Assembly: GCF_900169165.1 (NCBI RefSeq)
Contig: NZ_FXYY01000004.1
Span: 179,731-243,730, forward strand
DNA length: 64,000 bases
Source of the DNA: Brevibacterium linens ATCC 9172
GTDB lineage: Bacteria > Actinomycetota > Actinomycetes > Actinomycetales > Brevibacteriaceae
Reading direction: 5' to 3'
A program made the translations under genes and the position numbers. A model generated the notes under the pieces. The model was not told where the DNA came from. It worked only from the letters and a program-made list of their open reading frames with translations, and did no database searches. Below, in pieces: positions 55,744 through 64,000 of the stretch. Position 1 is the stretch's first letter. Every line of letters begins with the position of its first letter.

Positions 55744-56520
55744 ATGACACGCATCGGCTTCATCGGAGTCGGAGAGATCGCCTCGGCGATGGCCGAAGGT
55801 CTTGCGCACAGCGAGACGAATGCCAGCCTCCGATTCTTCCTCTCCCCGCGCAACGCCGAACGCGCGGCGAGCCTCGCTGCGTCCATCGCAACCGCCACCG
55901 TCTGTGAGAGCAATCAGGATGTCGTCGACCGCAGCGACCTCATCGTCCTCGCGGTGCTGCCGCAGCAGTCGGAGAGCGTGCTCGACGAACTCGACATTCC
56001 GGCCGAGAAAACCCTGGTCAGCGCGGTAGCCGGAGTCCCGACCGAGGCCCTCGGGGCACATCTTCCGCATTCGCCGACCATCGTGCGGATCATTCCTCTG
56101 CCCGCTGTCCGCGAGCGCAAGGGAGTCACCGCCATGTACCCGGCCAACGAGACGGTCGCGGATCTTCTCGACCGCCTCGGCGGGTCGGTGACGGCCGCGG
56201 ACGAGACGATGTTCTCGACACTCTCGGCGGTGACCGCGACGATGTCGACGCATTTCGCGTTCCTGCAGACGATCACCGCGTGGCTCGTCGACCGCGGTTG
56301 GGATCGAGCCGACGCCGATCATTTCATCCGCGGTCAGTTCGTCGGCCTCGGCACCACGCTCGCCGAGACGACCGAGTCCATCAACGGCCTCGTCGCCGCC
56401 CACGAAACCCCGGGCGGTCTCAATGAGATGCTCAACAACGAATGGATGGACGAAGCCAACCGCGCCGCTCTCGCGTCCTCCCTCGACCGGGTGTTCGCTC
56501 GCGTCACCGGAGCAGACTGA
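55744..56520 (+). CDS. Pyrroline-5-carboxylate reductase-like protein
   Basis: A 258-residue Rossmann-fold protein. RIGFIGVGEIASAMAEGL binds NAD(P), SDLIVLAVLPQQSESVL and LVSAVAGVPTEALGAHLP match ProC, and IVRIIPLPAVRERKGVTAMY is the family middle motif. The C-terminal helices (QFVGLGTTLAETTESINGLV, ETPGGLNEMLNNEW) resemble the proline-binding region ETPGG-T of ProC but lack its exact residues. It is probably a ProC-family reductase acting on proline or another imino acid; whether it is the organism's main proC cannot be told. Confidence 0.8.
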   Translation: MTRIGFIGVGEIASAMAEGLAHSETNASLRFFLSPRNAERAASLAASIATATVCESNQDVVDRSDLIVLAVLPQQSESVLDELDIPAEKTLVSAVAGVPTEALGAHLPHSPTIVRIIPLPAVRERKGVTAMYPANETVADLLDRLGGSVTAADETMFSTLSAVTATMSTHFAFLQTITAWLVDRGWDRADADHFIRGQFVGLGTTLAETTESINGLVAAHETPGGLNEMLNNEWMDEANRAALASSLDRVFARVTGAD

Positions 56521-56540
56521 CATTTCCGGGGTGGTCCTCT

Positions 56541-56630
56541 GACCGGCCGGTGCCTGATCGAGCAGTCTCCGACCGGTTGGTGCCTGATCGAGCAGTCTCT
56601 GACCGGTCGGTATGTGAGCGACCGGCTGGG
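56541..56630. repeat. 30-bp tandem repeat
   Basis: Two near-identical units (GACCGGCCGGTGCCTGATCG followed by AGCAGTCTCC) and a diverged third lie between the P5C reductase-like and SRPBCC genes. No gene is seen there. The unit's GACCGG-CCGGT arms are self-complementary. Confidence 0.85.
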
Positions 56631-56671
56631 AGGCCGCTCGTCCGACTCTGCGGATCGTTAGAATGATCGGC

Positions 56672-57139
56672 ATGACCGAGTCTCTCACCTTCGCAGATTC
56701 CATCTCCATCAACGCTGACCCGGCAACGGTCTACCGGACCGTTGCGGACGTGACCCGCACCGGAGAATGGTCTCCGGTCTGCCGCGAATGCTGGTGGGAC
56801 GACGGCGATGGCCCACGGCTGGGAGCCTGGTTCACCGGCCGCAACGTCACCCCTGACCGAGAATGGCAGACCCGCAGCCAGGTCATCGTCGCCGACGAGG
56901 GACGGGCATTCGGGTGGAGCGTGGGCCCCGGCCGAGTCAACTGGACCTACAGTATGCAGGAAACCGAGGAAGGCACGCGGCTCACCGAATCGTGGGAGTT
57001 TCTGCCCGCGGGGCAGGAATTCTTCGCAGAGAAGTACGGTGCGCGGGCAACCGAGGAGATCGCTGCACGCGCCGAATCCGCGCGGACCGGCATTCCCGAG
57101 ACTCTCGCAGCGATCAAACAGGTCATCGAACGCCCATAG
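56672..57139 (+). CDS. SRPBCC (START-like) family protein
   Basis: A 155-residue protein. SISINADPATVYRTVADVTR and TGEWSPVCRECWWDDGDGPR open the polyketide-cyclase/START fold, with WQTRSQVIVADEGRAFGWSV and WTYSMQETEEGTRLTESWEF later. These hydrophobic-cavity proteins bind lipids or aromatic ligands; the ligand is not evident. An ATG 9 bases upstream in frame is possible. TTAGAAT lies just upstream and could be a -10 box. Confidence 0.85.
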   Translation: MTESLTFADSISINADPATVYRTVADVTRTGEWSPVCRECWWDDGDGPRLGAWFTGRNVTPDREWQTRSQVIVADEGRAFGWSVGPGRVNWTYSMQETEEGTRLTESWEFLPAGQEFFAEKYGARATEEIAARAESARTGIPETLAAIKQVIERP

Positions 57140-57212
57140 GGCATCCGCAAGGGCATTCGCAGTGAGCGTCTGCGGGGCATGAGGCCCGAGGCGATCCCTT
57201 AGGATTTCCACT

Positions 57213-57773
57213 ATGCCTCAGCACTCTGCCGTCACTGTCTCGATCACCCGAACCGTCCGCCCCGACAACCACCGGCGCTTCAACGCCTGGGTGCAGGCGG
57301 GCCAGGAGCTGGCCCGTGAACGCGACGGCTACCTGGGATCGGGATGGGTGCGAACTGCACCGGACTCCAACGAATGGCACGTGCTCTACCGGTTCTCCGA
57401 TGAGAAGTCGCTGCGGGCGTGGGACGAATCCGAGGATCGTCGGTGGTGGATCGAAAGCGCGGCAGAGATCGTCGAGACCACCCGGGTGGAGCATCGAACC
57501 GGCATCGAGGGCTGGTTCGAACCGCACGGGGAGGAGTCCGTCACCATCCCGGAGACGGTCGTCCCGCCGAGGTGGAAGCAGGCCGTGAGCATCTTCCTGC
57601 CGTTCTTCCCGCTCAGTCTGCTCTCGACGTTCCTCCTCATGCCTCACCTGGAGAGCTGGCCGAAAGTCCTCGCCGTGCTCCTCAACATCTGCATTCTCAC
57701 ACCGCTGATGACCTACATCTTCCTGCCGGTGAGCACGCGGCTGCTGCGCCCCTGGCTGCAGCGACCTCGCTGA
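57213..57773 (+). CDS. Antibiotic biosynthesis monooxygenase (ABM) domain membrane protein
   Basis: A 186-residue protein. Residues ~5-95 form an ABM ferredoxin-like domain (VSITRTVRPDNHRRFNAWVQ, WHVLYRFSDEKSLRAWDESE). Two C-terminal membrane helices follow (VSIFLPFFPLSLLSTFLLMP and VLAVLLNICILTPLMTYIFL). The same layout occurs in many actinomycete proteins of unknown role, sometimes linked to quinone or heme chemistry. It is followed directly by the second P56a palindrome. Confidence 0.85.
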   Translation: MPQHSAVTVSITRTVRPDNHRRFNAWVQAGQELARERDGYLGSGWVRTAPDSNEWHVLYRFSDEKSLRAWDESEDRRWWIESAAEIVETTRVEHRTGIEGWFEPHGEESVTIPETVVPPRWKQAVSIFLPFFPLSLLSTFLLMPHLESWPKVLAVLLNICILTPLMTYIFLPVSTRLLRPWLQRPR

Positions 57774-57793
57774 CACCACCGCTCCCCCATCTG

Positions 57794-57849
57794 CTACCTG
57801 ACGGCGGCCAAGCAACCTCGCGCGAGGTTGCTGAGCCGCCGTCAGGTAG
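57794..57849. repeat. 56-bp near-perfect palindrome, copy 2 (family P56a)
   Basis: CTACCTGACGGCGGCCAAGC and GCTGAGCCGCCGTCAGGTAG are arms of a 28-bp-per-side palindrome with two mismatches, identical in length and centre (CTCGC/GCGAG) to copy 1 at 51625. It lies between the convergent ABM gene and fhs, and may terminate both. Confidence 0.9.
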
Positions 57850-57859
57850 TAATTAAGGT

Positions 57860-59683
57860 TCAGAAGAGGCCGGTGATGTTGCCGTTGTCGGTGACGTCGA
57901 TCTTCAGCGCCGAGGGTTCGCGCGGCAGGCCCGGCATCGTCATGATGTCACCGGCGATGACGACGATGAACCCGGCGCCGGCCGACAGCCGCACATCCTT
58001 GACCTCGATGATGTGGCCGGTCGGCGCCCCACGCAGACTCGCGTCCGTCGACAGCGAGTACTGCGTCTTCGCGATGCACACGGGTGCGTCCCCGTAGCCC
58101 TCCTCGGTGAACTGCTTGAGCTTCCGTTTCACCTTGGCCGGCAGGTCGACGTCCTTGGCTTGGTAGATCCGCTGCGCGATCGTGCGGATCTTGTCCTCCA
58201 GCGGCTGGTCGAGTTCGTACGAGTACCTCGCCGAGGCGGCCGGCTCCTCACGTGGCGGACGAGTTCCGGACGAATCGTGCGGCCCTTCGCCTCGATTTTC
58301 ATCACGAATCGTCCGGAACTCGGCGTCGCCGCCGTTCGACGCAGAAGCAGCAGCCCCGCCCCCAGCACCAGCCCCGCCCGCAGCCTCGACGACCGCCTCC
58401 GCCAGGGCCAAAGCACCCTCGCCGCCGTCGGCCCAGTGTGTGGACTCCACAGCCGCAACCCCAAGACCGTCCAAGTGCGAGATCGCCGCGGCCATCTCCT
58501 CGTCGGTGTCCGTGGGGAACCGGTTGAAGCACACGACGGGCGTCAGTCCGTAGATCTCGCGCAGGTTCCGACAGTGCAGCTCAAGATTGCTCATCCCCTC
58601 GAGCACCGCCGATACGTCAGGAGAGTTCACGTCGGCGACGTCGACTCCTCCGTGGTATTTCAGGGCTCGCAGAGTCGCGACGACGACCACGGCAGACGGC
58701 CAGATTCCGGCGGTGCGGCACTTGATGTCAAGGAACTTCTCGGCCCCGAGGTCGGCACCGAAGCCGGCTTCAGTCACGACCCAGTCCCCCAGCGCCAGCC
58801 CGGCCTTTGTCGCGAGCAGACTGTTGCAGCCGTGGGCGATGTTCGCGAACGGTCCGCCGTGGATGAATGCCGGCGAATGCTCCAAGGACTGCACGAGGTT
58901 CGGTGCCAGAGCATTGCGCAGCAGCGCAGTCATCGCCCCCGCCGCCCCGATATCCGCGACGGTGATCGGCTCCCGCCCTCTACTGTGGGCGAGCACGATC
59001 CGTCCCAGCCGTTCCTTGAGGTCGGACAACGAGGTGGCCAGGCAGAACACCGCCATGACCTCGCTGGCGACGACGATGTCGAAGGCGTCCTCGCGCGGCA
59101 CTCCCCCATTGAGCCCGCCGAGCCCGACGACGACGCCGCGCAGTGCCCGGTCGTTGAGGTCGACGACGCGGCGGAGGTGGATGCGTCGCGGGTCGACGTC
59201 GAGGTCGTTGCCGAAGTGGATGTGGTTGTCGAGCATGGTCGCGGCGAGGTTGTTCGCCGCAGCGATGGCCGCGAAGTCTCCGGTGAAGTGGAGGTTGATA
59301 TCTTCCATCGGCACGACCTGCGCGTATCCGCCGCCGGCTGCCCCGCCCTTCATTCCGAAGACCGGCCCCATGCTCGGCTCCCGCAGCGCGAGCACGGCCT
59401 TGCCGACCTCGGATTTCGACCGCGCGAGTTCGTTGAGTCCGTCGGCCAGGCCGATGCTCGTCGTGGTCTTTCCCTCGCCGGCCGGGGTCGGGCTCATGGC
59501 GGTGACGAGGATGAGTCGCCCGTCCGTGGCGGTTTCGGCCGCTTGGTCGAGGACATCGATGGGCACCTTGGCCTTCGTCCATCCGTGGGGAATGATGTCC
59601 TTCGCGTCGAGACCCAGCCCAGCGGCGATGTCGACGATGGGATCGAGCTCGGCGCTGAGCGCAATATCCATATCTGTGGTCAT
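57860..59683 (-). CDS. fhs: Formate-tetrahydrofolate ligase with an internal repeat insertion
   Basis: Fhs makes 10-formyl-THF from formate, THF and ATP. PHGWTKAKVPIDVLDQ, the P-loop SPTPAGEGKTTTSIGLADGL, GGAAGGGYAQVVPMEDINLH, GFGADLGAEKFLDIKCR, VVCFNRFPTDTDEEM and ITAKTQYS-like ICIAKTQYSLSTDASL are intact. ATG at 59683 chosen because the family normally begins just before DIALSAELDPIVDIA. At 607 residues it exceeds the usual ~557. The extra ~50 residues lie at about 434-485 (after ALAEAVVEAAGG, before YSYELDQPLEDKI) and contain the fourth P61 palindrome plus a GCCGAGGCGG copy. The insertion keeps the frame and sits where the family has a surface loop. Confidence 0.93.
   Translation of the reverse strand: MTTDMDIALSAELDPIVDIAAGLGLDAKDIIPHGWTKAKVPIDVLDQAAETATDGRLILVTAMSPTPAGEGKTTTSIGLADGLNELARSKSEVGKAVLALREPSMGPVFGMKGGAAGGGYAQVVPMEDINLHFTGDFAAIAAANNLAATMLDNHIHFGNDLDVDPRRIHLRRVVDLNDRALRGVVVGLGGLNGGVPREDAFDIVVASEVMAVFCLATSLSDLKERLGRIVLAHSRGREPITVADIGAAGAMTALLRNALAPNLVQSLEHSPAFIHGGPFANIAHGCNSLLATKAGLALGDWVVTEAGFGADLGAEKFLDIKCRTAGIWPSAVVVVATLRALKYHGGVDVADVNSPDVSAVLEGMSNLELHCRNLREIYGLTPVVCFNRFPTDTDEEMAAAISHLDGLGVAAVESTHWADGGEGALALAEAVVEAAGGAGAGGGAAASASNGGDAEFRTIRDENRGEGPHDSSGTRPPREEPAASARYSYELDQPLEDKIRTIAQRIYQAKDVDLPAKVKRKLKQFTEEGYGDAPVCIAKTQYSLSTDASLRGAPTGHIIEVKDVRLSAGAGFIVVIAGDIMTMPGLPREPSALKIDVTDNGNITGLF
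58261..58321. repeat. 61-bp palindromic repeat, copy 4, inside fhs (family P61)
   Basis: GAGTTCCGGACGAATCGTGC and GCCTCG...CACGAATCGTCCGGAACTC bound the element, identical in length to the three intergenic copies. On the minus strand it is translated in frame as EFRTIRDENRGEGPHDSSGT within the ~50-residue insertion of formate-THF ligase. A GCCGAGGCGG copy lies 30 bp to its left. Confidence 0.9.
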
Positions 59684-59842
59684 AAGGCCATCATGCCCGT
59701 TCCGCGAGATTTTGTGACCATCACCGACCCGAGAATTCGCGCAATGTGCACTGAGTTCCGCCCAGCGCAACATCAACCTCGCCGAGGCGGCCCGCCGTCT
59801 CATCGTTCGACAGGTGAGAGCCGCGTGCGCGACGATGGAATC

Positions 59843-60592
59843 ATGCGCGCATTCGACGAGCTCGTCACCGAAGCACAATCCGCCGATGTCACCGGCTGGG
59901 GATTCGACTGGCTCGACGGACGCGCCACCGAGGAACGCCCTCCGTGGAGGTACTCGACGCTGCTCGCCAGGCGGCTGTCGACCGCGACCGCGGCCCTCGA
60001 CATCGACACCGGCGGCGGTGAGGTCGTCGACGAGGCACCCGTGCTGCCGCCGCGCATGGCGGTGACCGAATCGCACCGCCCCAATATCGCCGTGGCCCGT
60101 CACCGGCTCGGCCCGCGAGGCGTCGATGTCGTCGAAGCCGACCCGGACAGGTTGCCGTTCGCCAACGGCAGCTTCGACCTCGTCACCTCGCGGCATCCCG
60201 TGAGTCCCACGTGGTCGGAGATCAGCCGTGTGCTCGTTCCCGGCGGCACCTATCTCGCCCAGCACGTCGGTCCGGCATCGGCGTTCGAGCTCATCGAGTT
60301 CTTCCTCGGGCCGCTGCCCGAGAACCGCCGAGCCCGGCATCCCCAGACCGAAAATGATGCCGCCGAGGCGGCCGGGCTCGCGGTCGACACGCTACGTACC
60401 GCACGCTGCCGCATGGAGTTCTTCGACGTCGGTGCGATCGTGTGGATCCTGCGCAAGTGCCCGTGGTGGGTGCCCGATTTCGCGGTCGCCGACTACCTTC
60501 CGCAACTGCGTGAAATCGACACTCGGATGCGCCGGGGTGCGCCTTTCGTCGCCCACTCGACGCGGCACCTCATCATCGCGTCAAAACACTGA
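59843..60592 (+). CDS. Class I SAM-dependent methyltransferase-like protein
   Basis: A 249-residue protein. ALDIDTGGGEVVDEAPVLPP is the SAM-binding motif I region, VDVVEADPDRLPFANGSFDL motif II/III, and EISRVLVPGGTYLAQHVGPA the post-motif typical of Methyltransf_11. The first glycine of motif I is replaced (DTGGGE in place of DxGxG-G), which is tolerated in the family. ATG at 59843 chosen because the conserved part starts with MRAFDELVTEAQ. A PENRRARHPQTENDAAEAAG linker contains the GC motif as AEAA. It is divergent from fhs, and its substrate is unknown. Confidence 0.85.
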   Translation: MRAFDELVTEAQSADVTGWGFDWLDGRATEERPPWRYSTLLARRLSTATAALDIDTGGGEVVDEAPVLPPRMAVTESHRPNIAVARHRLGPRGVDVVEADPDRLPFANGSFDLVTSRHPVSPTWSEISRVLVPGGTYLAQHVGPASAFELIEFFLGPLPENRRARHPQTENDAAEAAGLAVDTLRTARCRMEFFDVGAIVWILRKCPWWVPDFAVADYLPQLREIDTRMRRGAPFVAHSTRHLIIASKH

Positions 60593-60643
60593 GGCAACGA
60601 AGCGCTGAGGCGCCCCCGCCGCCCGATCACTTAGTCGACTCGA

Positions 60644-61792
60644 TCACGAAGTCGAAACGCCACCCACGCGGAACCGTTCCGGCACACTGCCGGCGCCCGT
60701 GGCGAGGTCGGCTGCGAACTCTCCGAGCAGCGGCGCGAACTTCGCCCCGTGCCCCGAACAGGCCGAGACGAGAACAAGACCGTCGACCTCGTCGATGACG
60801 AAGTCCTCGTTCGGCGTGTTCGTGAACAGGCACGTGGTCTCCGCGTACGGTTCCGGAATGAGTCCCGGCAGATTCCGCTTCGCATAGTCGATCATCCTGG
60901 TCCGCATCTCCTCGGTGATCTGTCCGTCCTGGTCAAGCGCCGATCCGATCACCTTCCCACCGTTGAACTGGGCGAACTTCTGCCCCGCATAACCGGCATC
61001 CCGACCGCCGGGAAGCCCGTAGGTGAACATCTCACCGGATTTGTGGATGAACGTCGGCCAGGGCGTGCTCGGCCGCCCGTCCGCACCGGCATCGCGGTAA
61101 GGCATGTGGAAGGCCTGCTCCTGCCGCACTTCGAATCGCGGCAGTGCATCGAGGAACGCCTGCGGAAGACCAAGATCGCCGAGGAGGGCGGGCAGCCACC
61201 CGCCCGCCGCGACGATGACACGGTCGCCCTCGACGACTTCGCCTGTCGCCGAGGTGACACGGAAGTCGCCCGCGGACCGTCGGGCCACCTCGGTGACCGT
61301 CCAATCGGTGAGGACCCTGGCCCGCCCGGTGTCCATCGCACGGTCGAGCATGGTCGTCACCGTGGTCTCGGCGTCGATGACGCCGGCATCGGGGTGCCAC
61401 AGGACGTCGGTGTCGAAGACGAACTGCGGCCACCGTTCGCCGGCTCGTTCCGGGTCGAGGATCTCGTACTCGACTCCGACTGCCTCGAAGATCTTCGCGA
61501 GCAGATCCGTGTGCCGGGTATCGCCGAAGTCGAGCGCTCCCGTTCGAGTGATGAGCTCGGTCTCCGACTTCGTCTCAAGGTCATCCCACAGTTCCCGGGC
61601 GCGTACAACGAGCTCGGTGTAGAGACGATCCGGGTAGGCATAGCGGAAGATGCGGGCCGAACCGTGGGAGCTGCCTCGGTCGTTGGCCGGAGTGTGCCGT
61701 TCGAGGACGGTGACGTCCTCGCCGCGCGCGGTCAGGGAATATGCGGCTGCGGCACCGGCCAAGCCCGCTCCGATGACGATGTGGTGGGTCAA
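60644..61792 (-). CDS. Sarcosine oxidase / N-methyltryptophan oxidase-like flavoenzyme
   Basis: A 382-residue monomeric amine oxidase. HIVIGAGLAGAAAAYSL binds FAD, ERHTPANDRGSSHGSARIFR follows, and ETTCLFTNTPNEDFVIDEVD carries the cysteine that, in monomeric sarcosine oxidase, links FAD covalently. SACSGHGAKFAPLLGEF is the C-terminal FAD motif. These enzymes demethylate sarcosine or N-methyl amino acids, releasing formaldehyde. fhs lies 1 kb away in the same orientation, so one-carbon recovery is a possible link; the two are separated by a divergent methyltransferase gene, so no operon. Confidence 0.9.
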   Translation of the reverse strand: MTHHIVIGAGLAGAAAAYSLTARGEDVTVLERHTPANDRGSSHGSARIFRYAYPDRLYTELVVRARELWDDLETKSETELITRTGALDFGDTRHTDLLAKIFEAVGVEYEILDPERAGERWPQFVFDTDVLWHPDAGVIDAETTVTTMLDRAMDTGRARVLTDWTVTEVARRSAGDFRVTSATGEVVEGDRVIVAAGGWLPALLGDLGLPQAFLDALPRFEVRQEQAFHMPYRDAGADGRPSTPWPTFIHKSGEMFTYGLPGGRDAGYAGQKFAQFNGGKVIGSALDQDGQITEEMRTRMIDYAKRNLPGLIPEPYAETTCLFTNTPNEDFVIDEVDGLVLVSACSGHGAKFAPLLGEFAADLATGAGSVPERFRVGGVSTS

Positions 61793-61843
61793 AGCTGCGC
61801 TCCTGTTGGATGGGCGTGATCGGTCGGCCGCGCCTGATCGTGT

Positions 61844-62452
61844 CTACTGCAATTCGAGGTCGGTCACGCAGGTGGGCCCATCGCTTCTCGTCGAGAACTC
61901 GGTCGTTCCGGTCTTGCCCTCGGCGGTGATTTCGATGGTACCGGTGATGTCGGATGGCACCCAGAAGCCCACGAAACCGTTGTCGAAGGTCGTCGTCGAG
62001 TCACCCACCACTGTTTTGCCTGTCGCCGAGTCGGTGATCACCACATCGACGTCCTTCCCGCTCAACTCGCCGAGACAGGTCGTGAGGCTGTGGTAGAAGC
62101 AGTCGTGTGTCTCATCGACGAAGGGAGCGATGGACACATAGCTCTTCCCCTCCGGCAGTGCCATCGTCGCCTCGTGCTGCCCGTCGGTGAGGACGAGCTC
62201 ATCCGGCTGCACCGAGGCCATGAGGTCGGCGGGCCTCTCGTCGACAGGCAGACGATCGAGATGATCGATGACTCCTGTGACATCTTCGTCGGCCAGATCG
62301 AGATCCGCCAGCATTTCTTCGGCCGAACCCGGCTGCATTGCCGCGGACTCTCCTGAATCAGCGGATGACCCGCTACCCGACCCTGGAGCCGAACACCCGG
62401 TCAGTGCTAGAGCCAGGGCCGTCGCACCCAACACGAATTGCGTCGTTCTCAT
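61844..62452 (-). CDS. cueP: CueP family copper-binding lipoprotein
   Basis: A 202-residue lipoprotein with signal peptide and lipobox (LALTGCS, Cys about residue 18) and a Gly/Ser linker. FVDETHDCFYHSLTTCLGEL and FDNGFVGFWVPSDITGTIEI are the CueP signatures, and a third cysteine lies near the end (PTCVTDLEL). Salmonella CueP binds copper in the periplasm and helps zinc/copper superoxide dismutase and copper resistance; here it would be anchored outside the membrane. ATG at 62452 chosen behind GGGGAGATAT. A CsoR-like box lies about 50 bp upstream. Confidence 0.85.
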   Translation of the reverse strand: MRTTQFVLGATALALALTGCSAPGSGSGSSADSGESAAMQPGSAEEMLADLDLADEDVTGVIDHLDRLPVDERPADLMASVQPDELVLTDGQHEATMALPEGKSYVSIAPFVDETHDCFYHSLTTCLGELSGKDVDVVITDSATGKTVVGDSTTTFDNGFVGFWVPSDITGTIEITAEGKTGTTEFSTRSDGPTCVTDLELQ

Positions 62453-62504
62453 ATATCTCCCCATGTCACTACGGGCGCAGAGCACCTCTATCGTCTTGGC
62501 AATC

Positions 62505-62521
62505 ATACCCTCAAGGGGTAT
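62505..62521. promoter_or_regulatory. CsoR-like copper operator upstream of cueP
   Basis: ATACCCTCAAGGGGTAT is an inverted repeat with perfect 6-bp arms (ATACCC/GGGTAT) and a 5-base centre, followed by AGGGTGA. It resembles the GTATACCCC-type operators of CsoR. It sits about 53 bp upstream of the cueP start, where a repressor would block transcription until copper is present. CsoR itself is not encoded in the window. Confidence 0.65.
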
Positions 62522-62604
62522 AGGGTGATCGTGGCGGCCCCAAGGAATGGGATGCCCTCAGATACTCTCATCTTCCGCCGAGCGAATCCGACGCGACCGT
62601 CTAC

Positions 62605-62685
62605 ATGAACGACGCAAAGGCAGACGAGATGGAGATGACGAACCACAAATCGGTCGTCGAAAGCGAGATGAAACCCGCGAAGTGA
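62605..62685 (+). other. Short open frame of unknown status
   Basis: A 26-codon frame (MNDAKADEMEMTNHKSVVES onward, ending in EMKPAK) lies between cueP and galE on the plus strand. Upstream in frame it continues as LPPSESDATVY without a clear start. It may be a remnant of a larger gene; coding is not supported by a ribosome site. Confidence 0.2.
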
Positions 62686-62705
62686 CCACCAGGGTCCGTT
62701 CCTGA

Positions 62706-63704
<999 letters not shown>

Positions 63705-64000
63705 AGCTGGGCTCTCCTTCATCTCGTCGACTCTTCACTGTCAGAATGCTCGGTATCAGAATACGTGCTCAGGCGCCGAAGTTCTGATCCGGGCTGAATG
63801 CGCGGTGGGAAAACATCGTGCACGAAAACGTTGCATGTCCAGGCCGACCACCAGCTGGCGCTGAGGGGGGGGGCGAGGTGCCTCACTGAGGAGTGAGCGC
63901 GTGATCCGTGTTGGTGCCTCAGCATTTTTGAGCGTGAGGCTTACGGTTCACTAATTCGTTTGGAGTCGATTCATCGACGGTTTCAATGATGCCATGTCCA

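Noticed and set aside
58013..59842. Plus-strand frame running through fhs into the methyltransferase gene
   Set aside because: The upstream part is the complement of fhs. Only 59843-60592 shows a real protein (methyltransferase), so the start was moved there.
63705..64000. Small open frames at the right edge
   Set aside because: Short, without ribosome sites or recognisable residues; the region looks like the galE promoter side and unexplained spacer.

Overview
The window is high-GC DNA from an actinomycete. Rpf, protein O-mannosyltransferase, IdeR/DtxR-type and CsoR-type operators, CIRCE-controlled groES-groEL and gene order such as rsmI next to pmt all fit Micrococcales. A Brevibacterium-like organism is my best guess, but that is an inference from gene content and not from a marker gene. 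No rRNA, tRNA, CRISPR array, prophage or intact insertion sequence is visible.

Layout. 1-4.1 kb: end of a membrane protein, then a thiamine salvage operon (thiM-thiE-thiD-tenA, minus strand) behind a TPP riboswitch. 4.1-8.5 kb: a sugar ABC importer (binding protein, ATPase, permease) with a perfect LacI-type operator and its LacI-family regulator. 8.5-11.3 kb: gene-poor, repeat-rich DNA with an iron box, a small broken-looking gene and an MFS exporter. 11.3-15.6 kb: guaB, a GntR regulator, an RluA-type pseudouridine synthase and a small unknown gene. 15.7-22 kb: acyl-CoA dehydrogenase, TetR and acyl-CoA synthetase, then a MacB-type ABC exporter. 22-26.1 kb: a lone polysaccharide pyruvyl transferase and groES-groEL. 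26.4-33.3 kb: rpf, tatD, metG, a DUF559/AbiEi-like gene enclosed by two palindromic repeats, and rsmI. 33.3-37.5 kb: three tandem DUF4190-type membrane proteins and pmt. 37.9-45.2 kb: a six-gene nonulosonic-acid (sialic acid or Kdn type) glycan cluster. 45.3-48.5 kb: GtrA, a polytopic membrane protein and a DPM-like glycosyltransferase. 49-51.6 kb: metNIQ methionine importer. 51.8-64 kb: two-component system, SDR/MarR pair, P5C reductase-like protein, SRPBCC and ABM proteins, formate-THF ligase, methyltransferase, sarcosine oxidase-like enzyme, CueP lipoprotein with a CsoR-like box, and galE.

Two things stand out. First, the 37.9-45.2 kb cluster pairs a CMP-nonulosonate cytidylyltransferase fused to a KdsC-like phosphatase with a NeuB-type synthase lacking its SAF domain. 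Three glycosyltransferase families linked to sialic acid polymers follow (polysialyltransferase-like, GT52-like, DUF6716-like). No NeuC epimerase is present. A 9-phosphate route (for example mannose-6-P to Kdn-9-P to Kdn to CMP-Kdn) feeding a cell-surface polymer would explain this set. Second, the window is seeded with at least four families of near-perfect palindromic elements of constant length (56, 56, 61 and about 50 bp), and with a 10-12 bp motif (GCCGAGGCGG) seen about twenty times by eye. These sit between genes but also inside genes: one 61-bp palindrome lies in frame inside fhs, and the short motif is read in several frames and both orientations in protein linkers (AEAA, PPRRG, GRLGE, PAASARG). 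This looks like DNA-level insertion of short elements into coding sequence.
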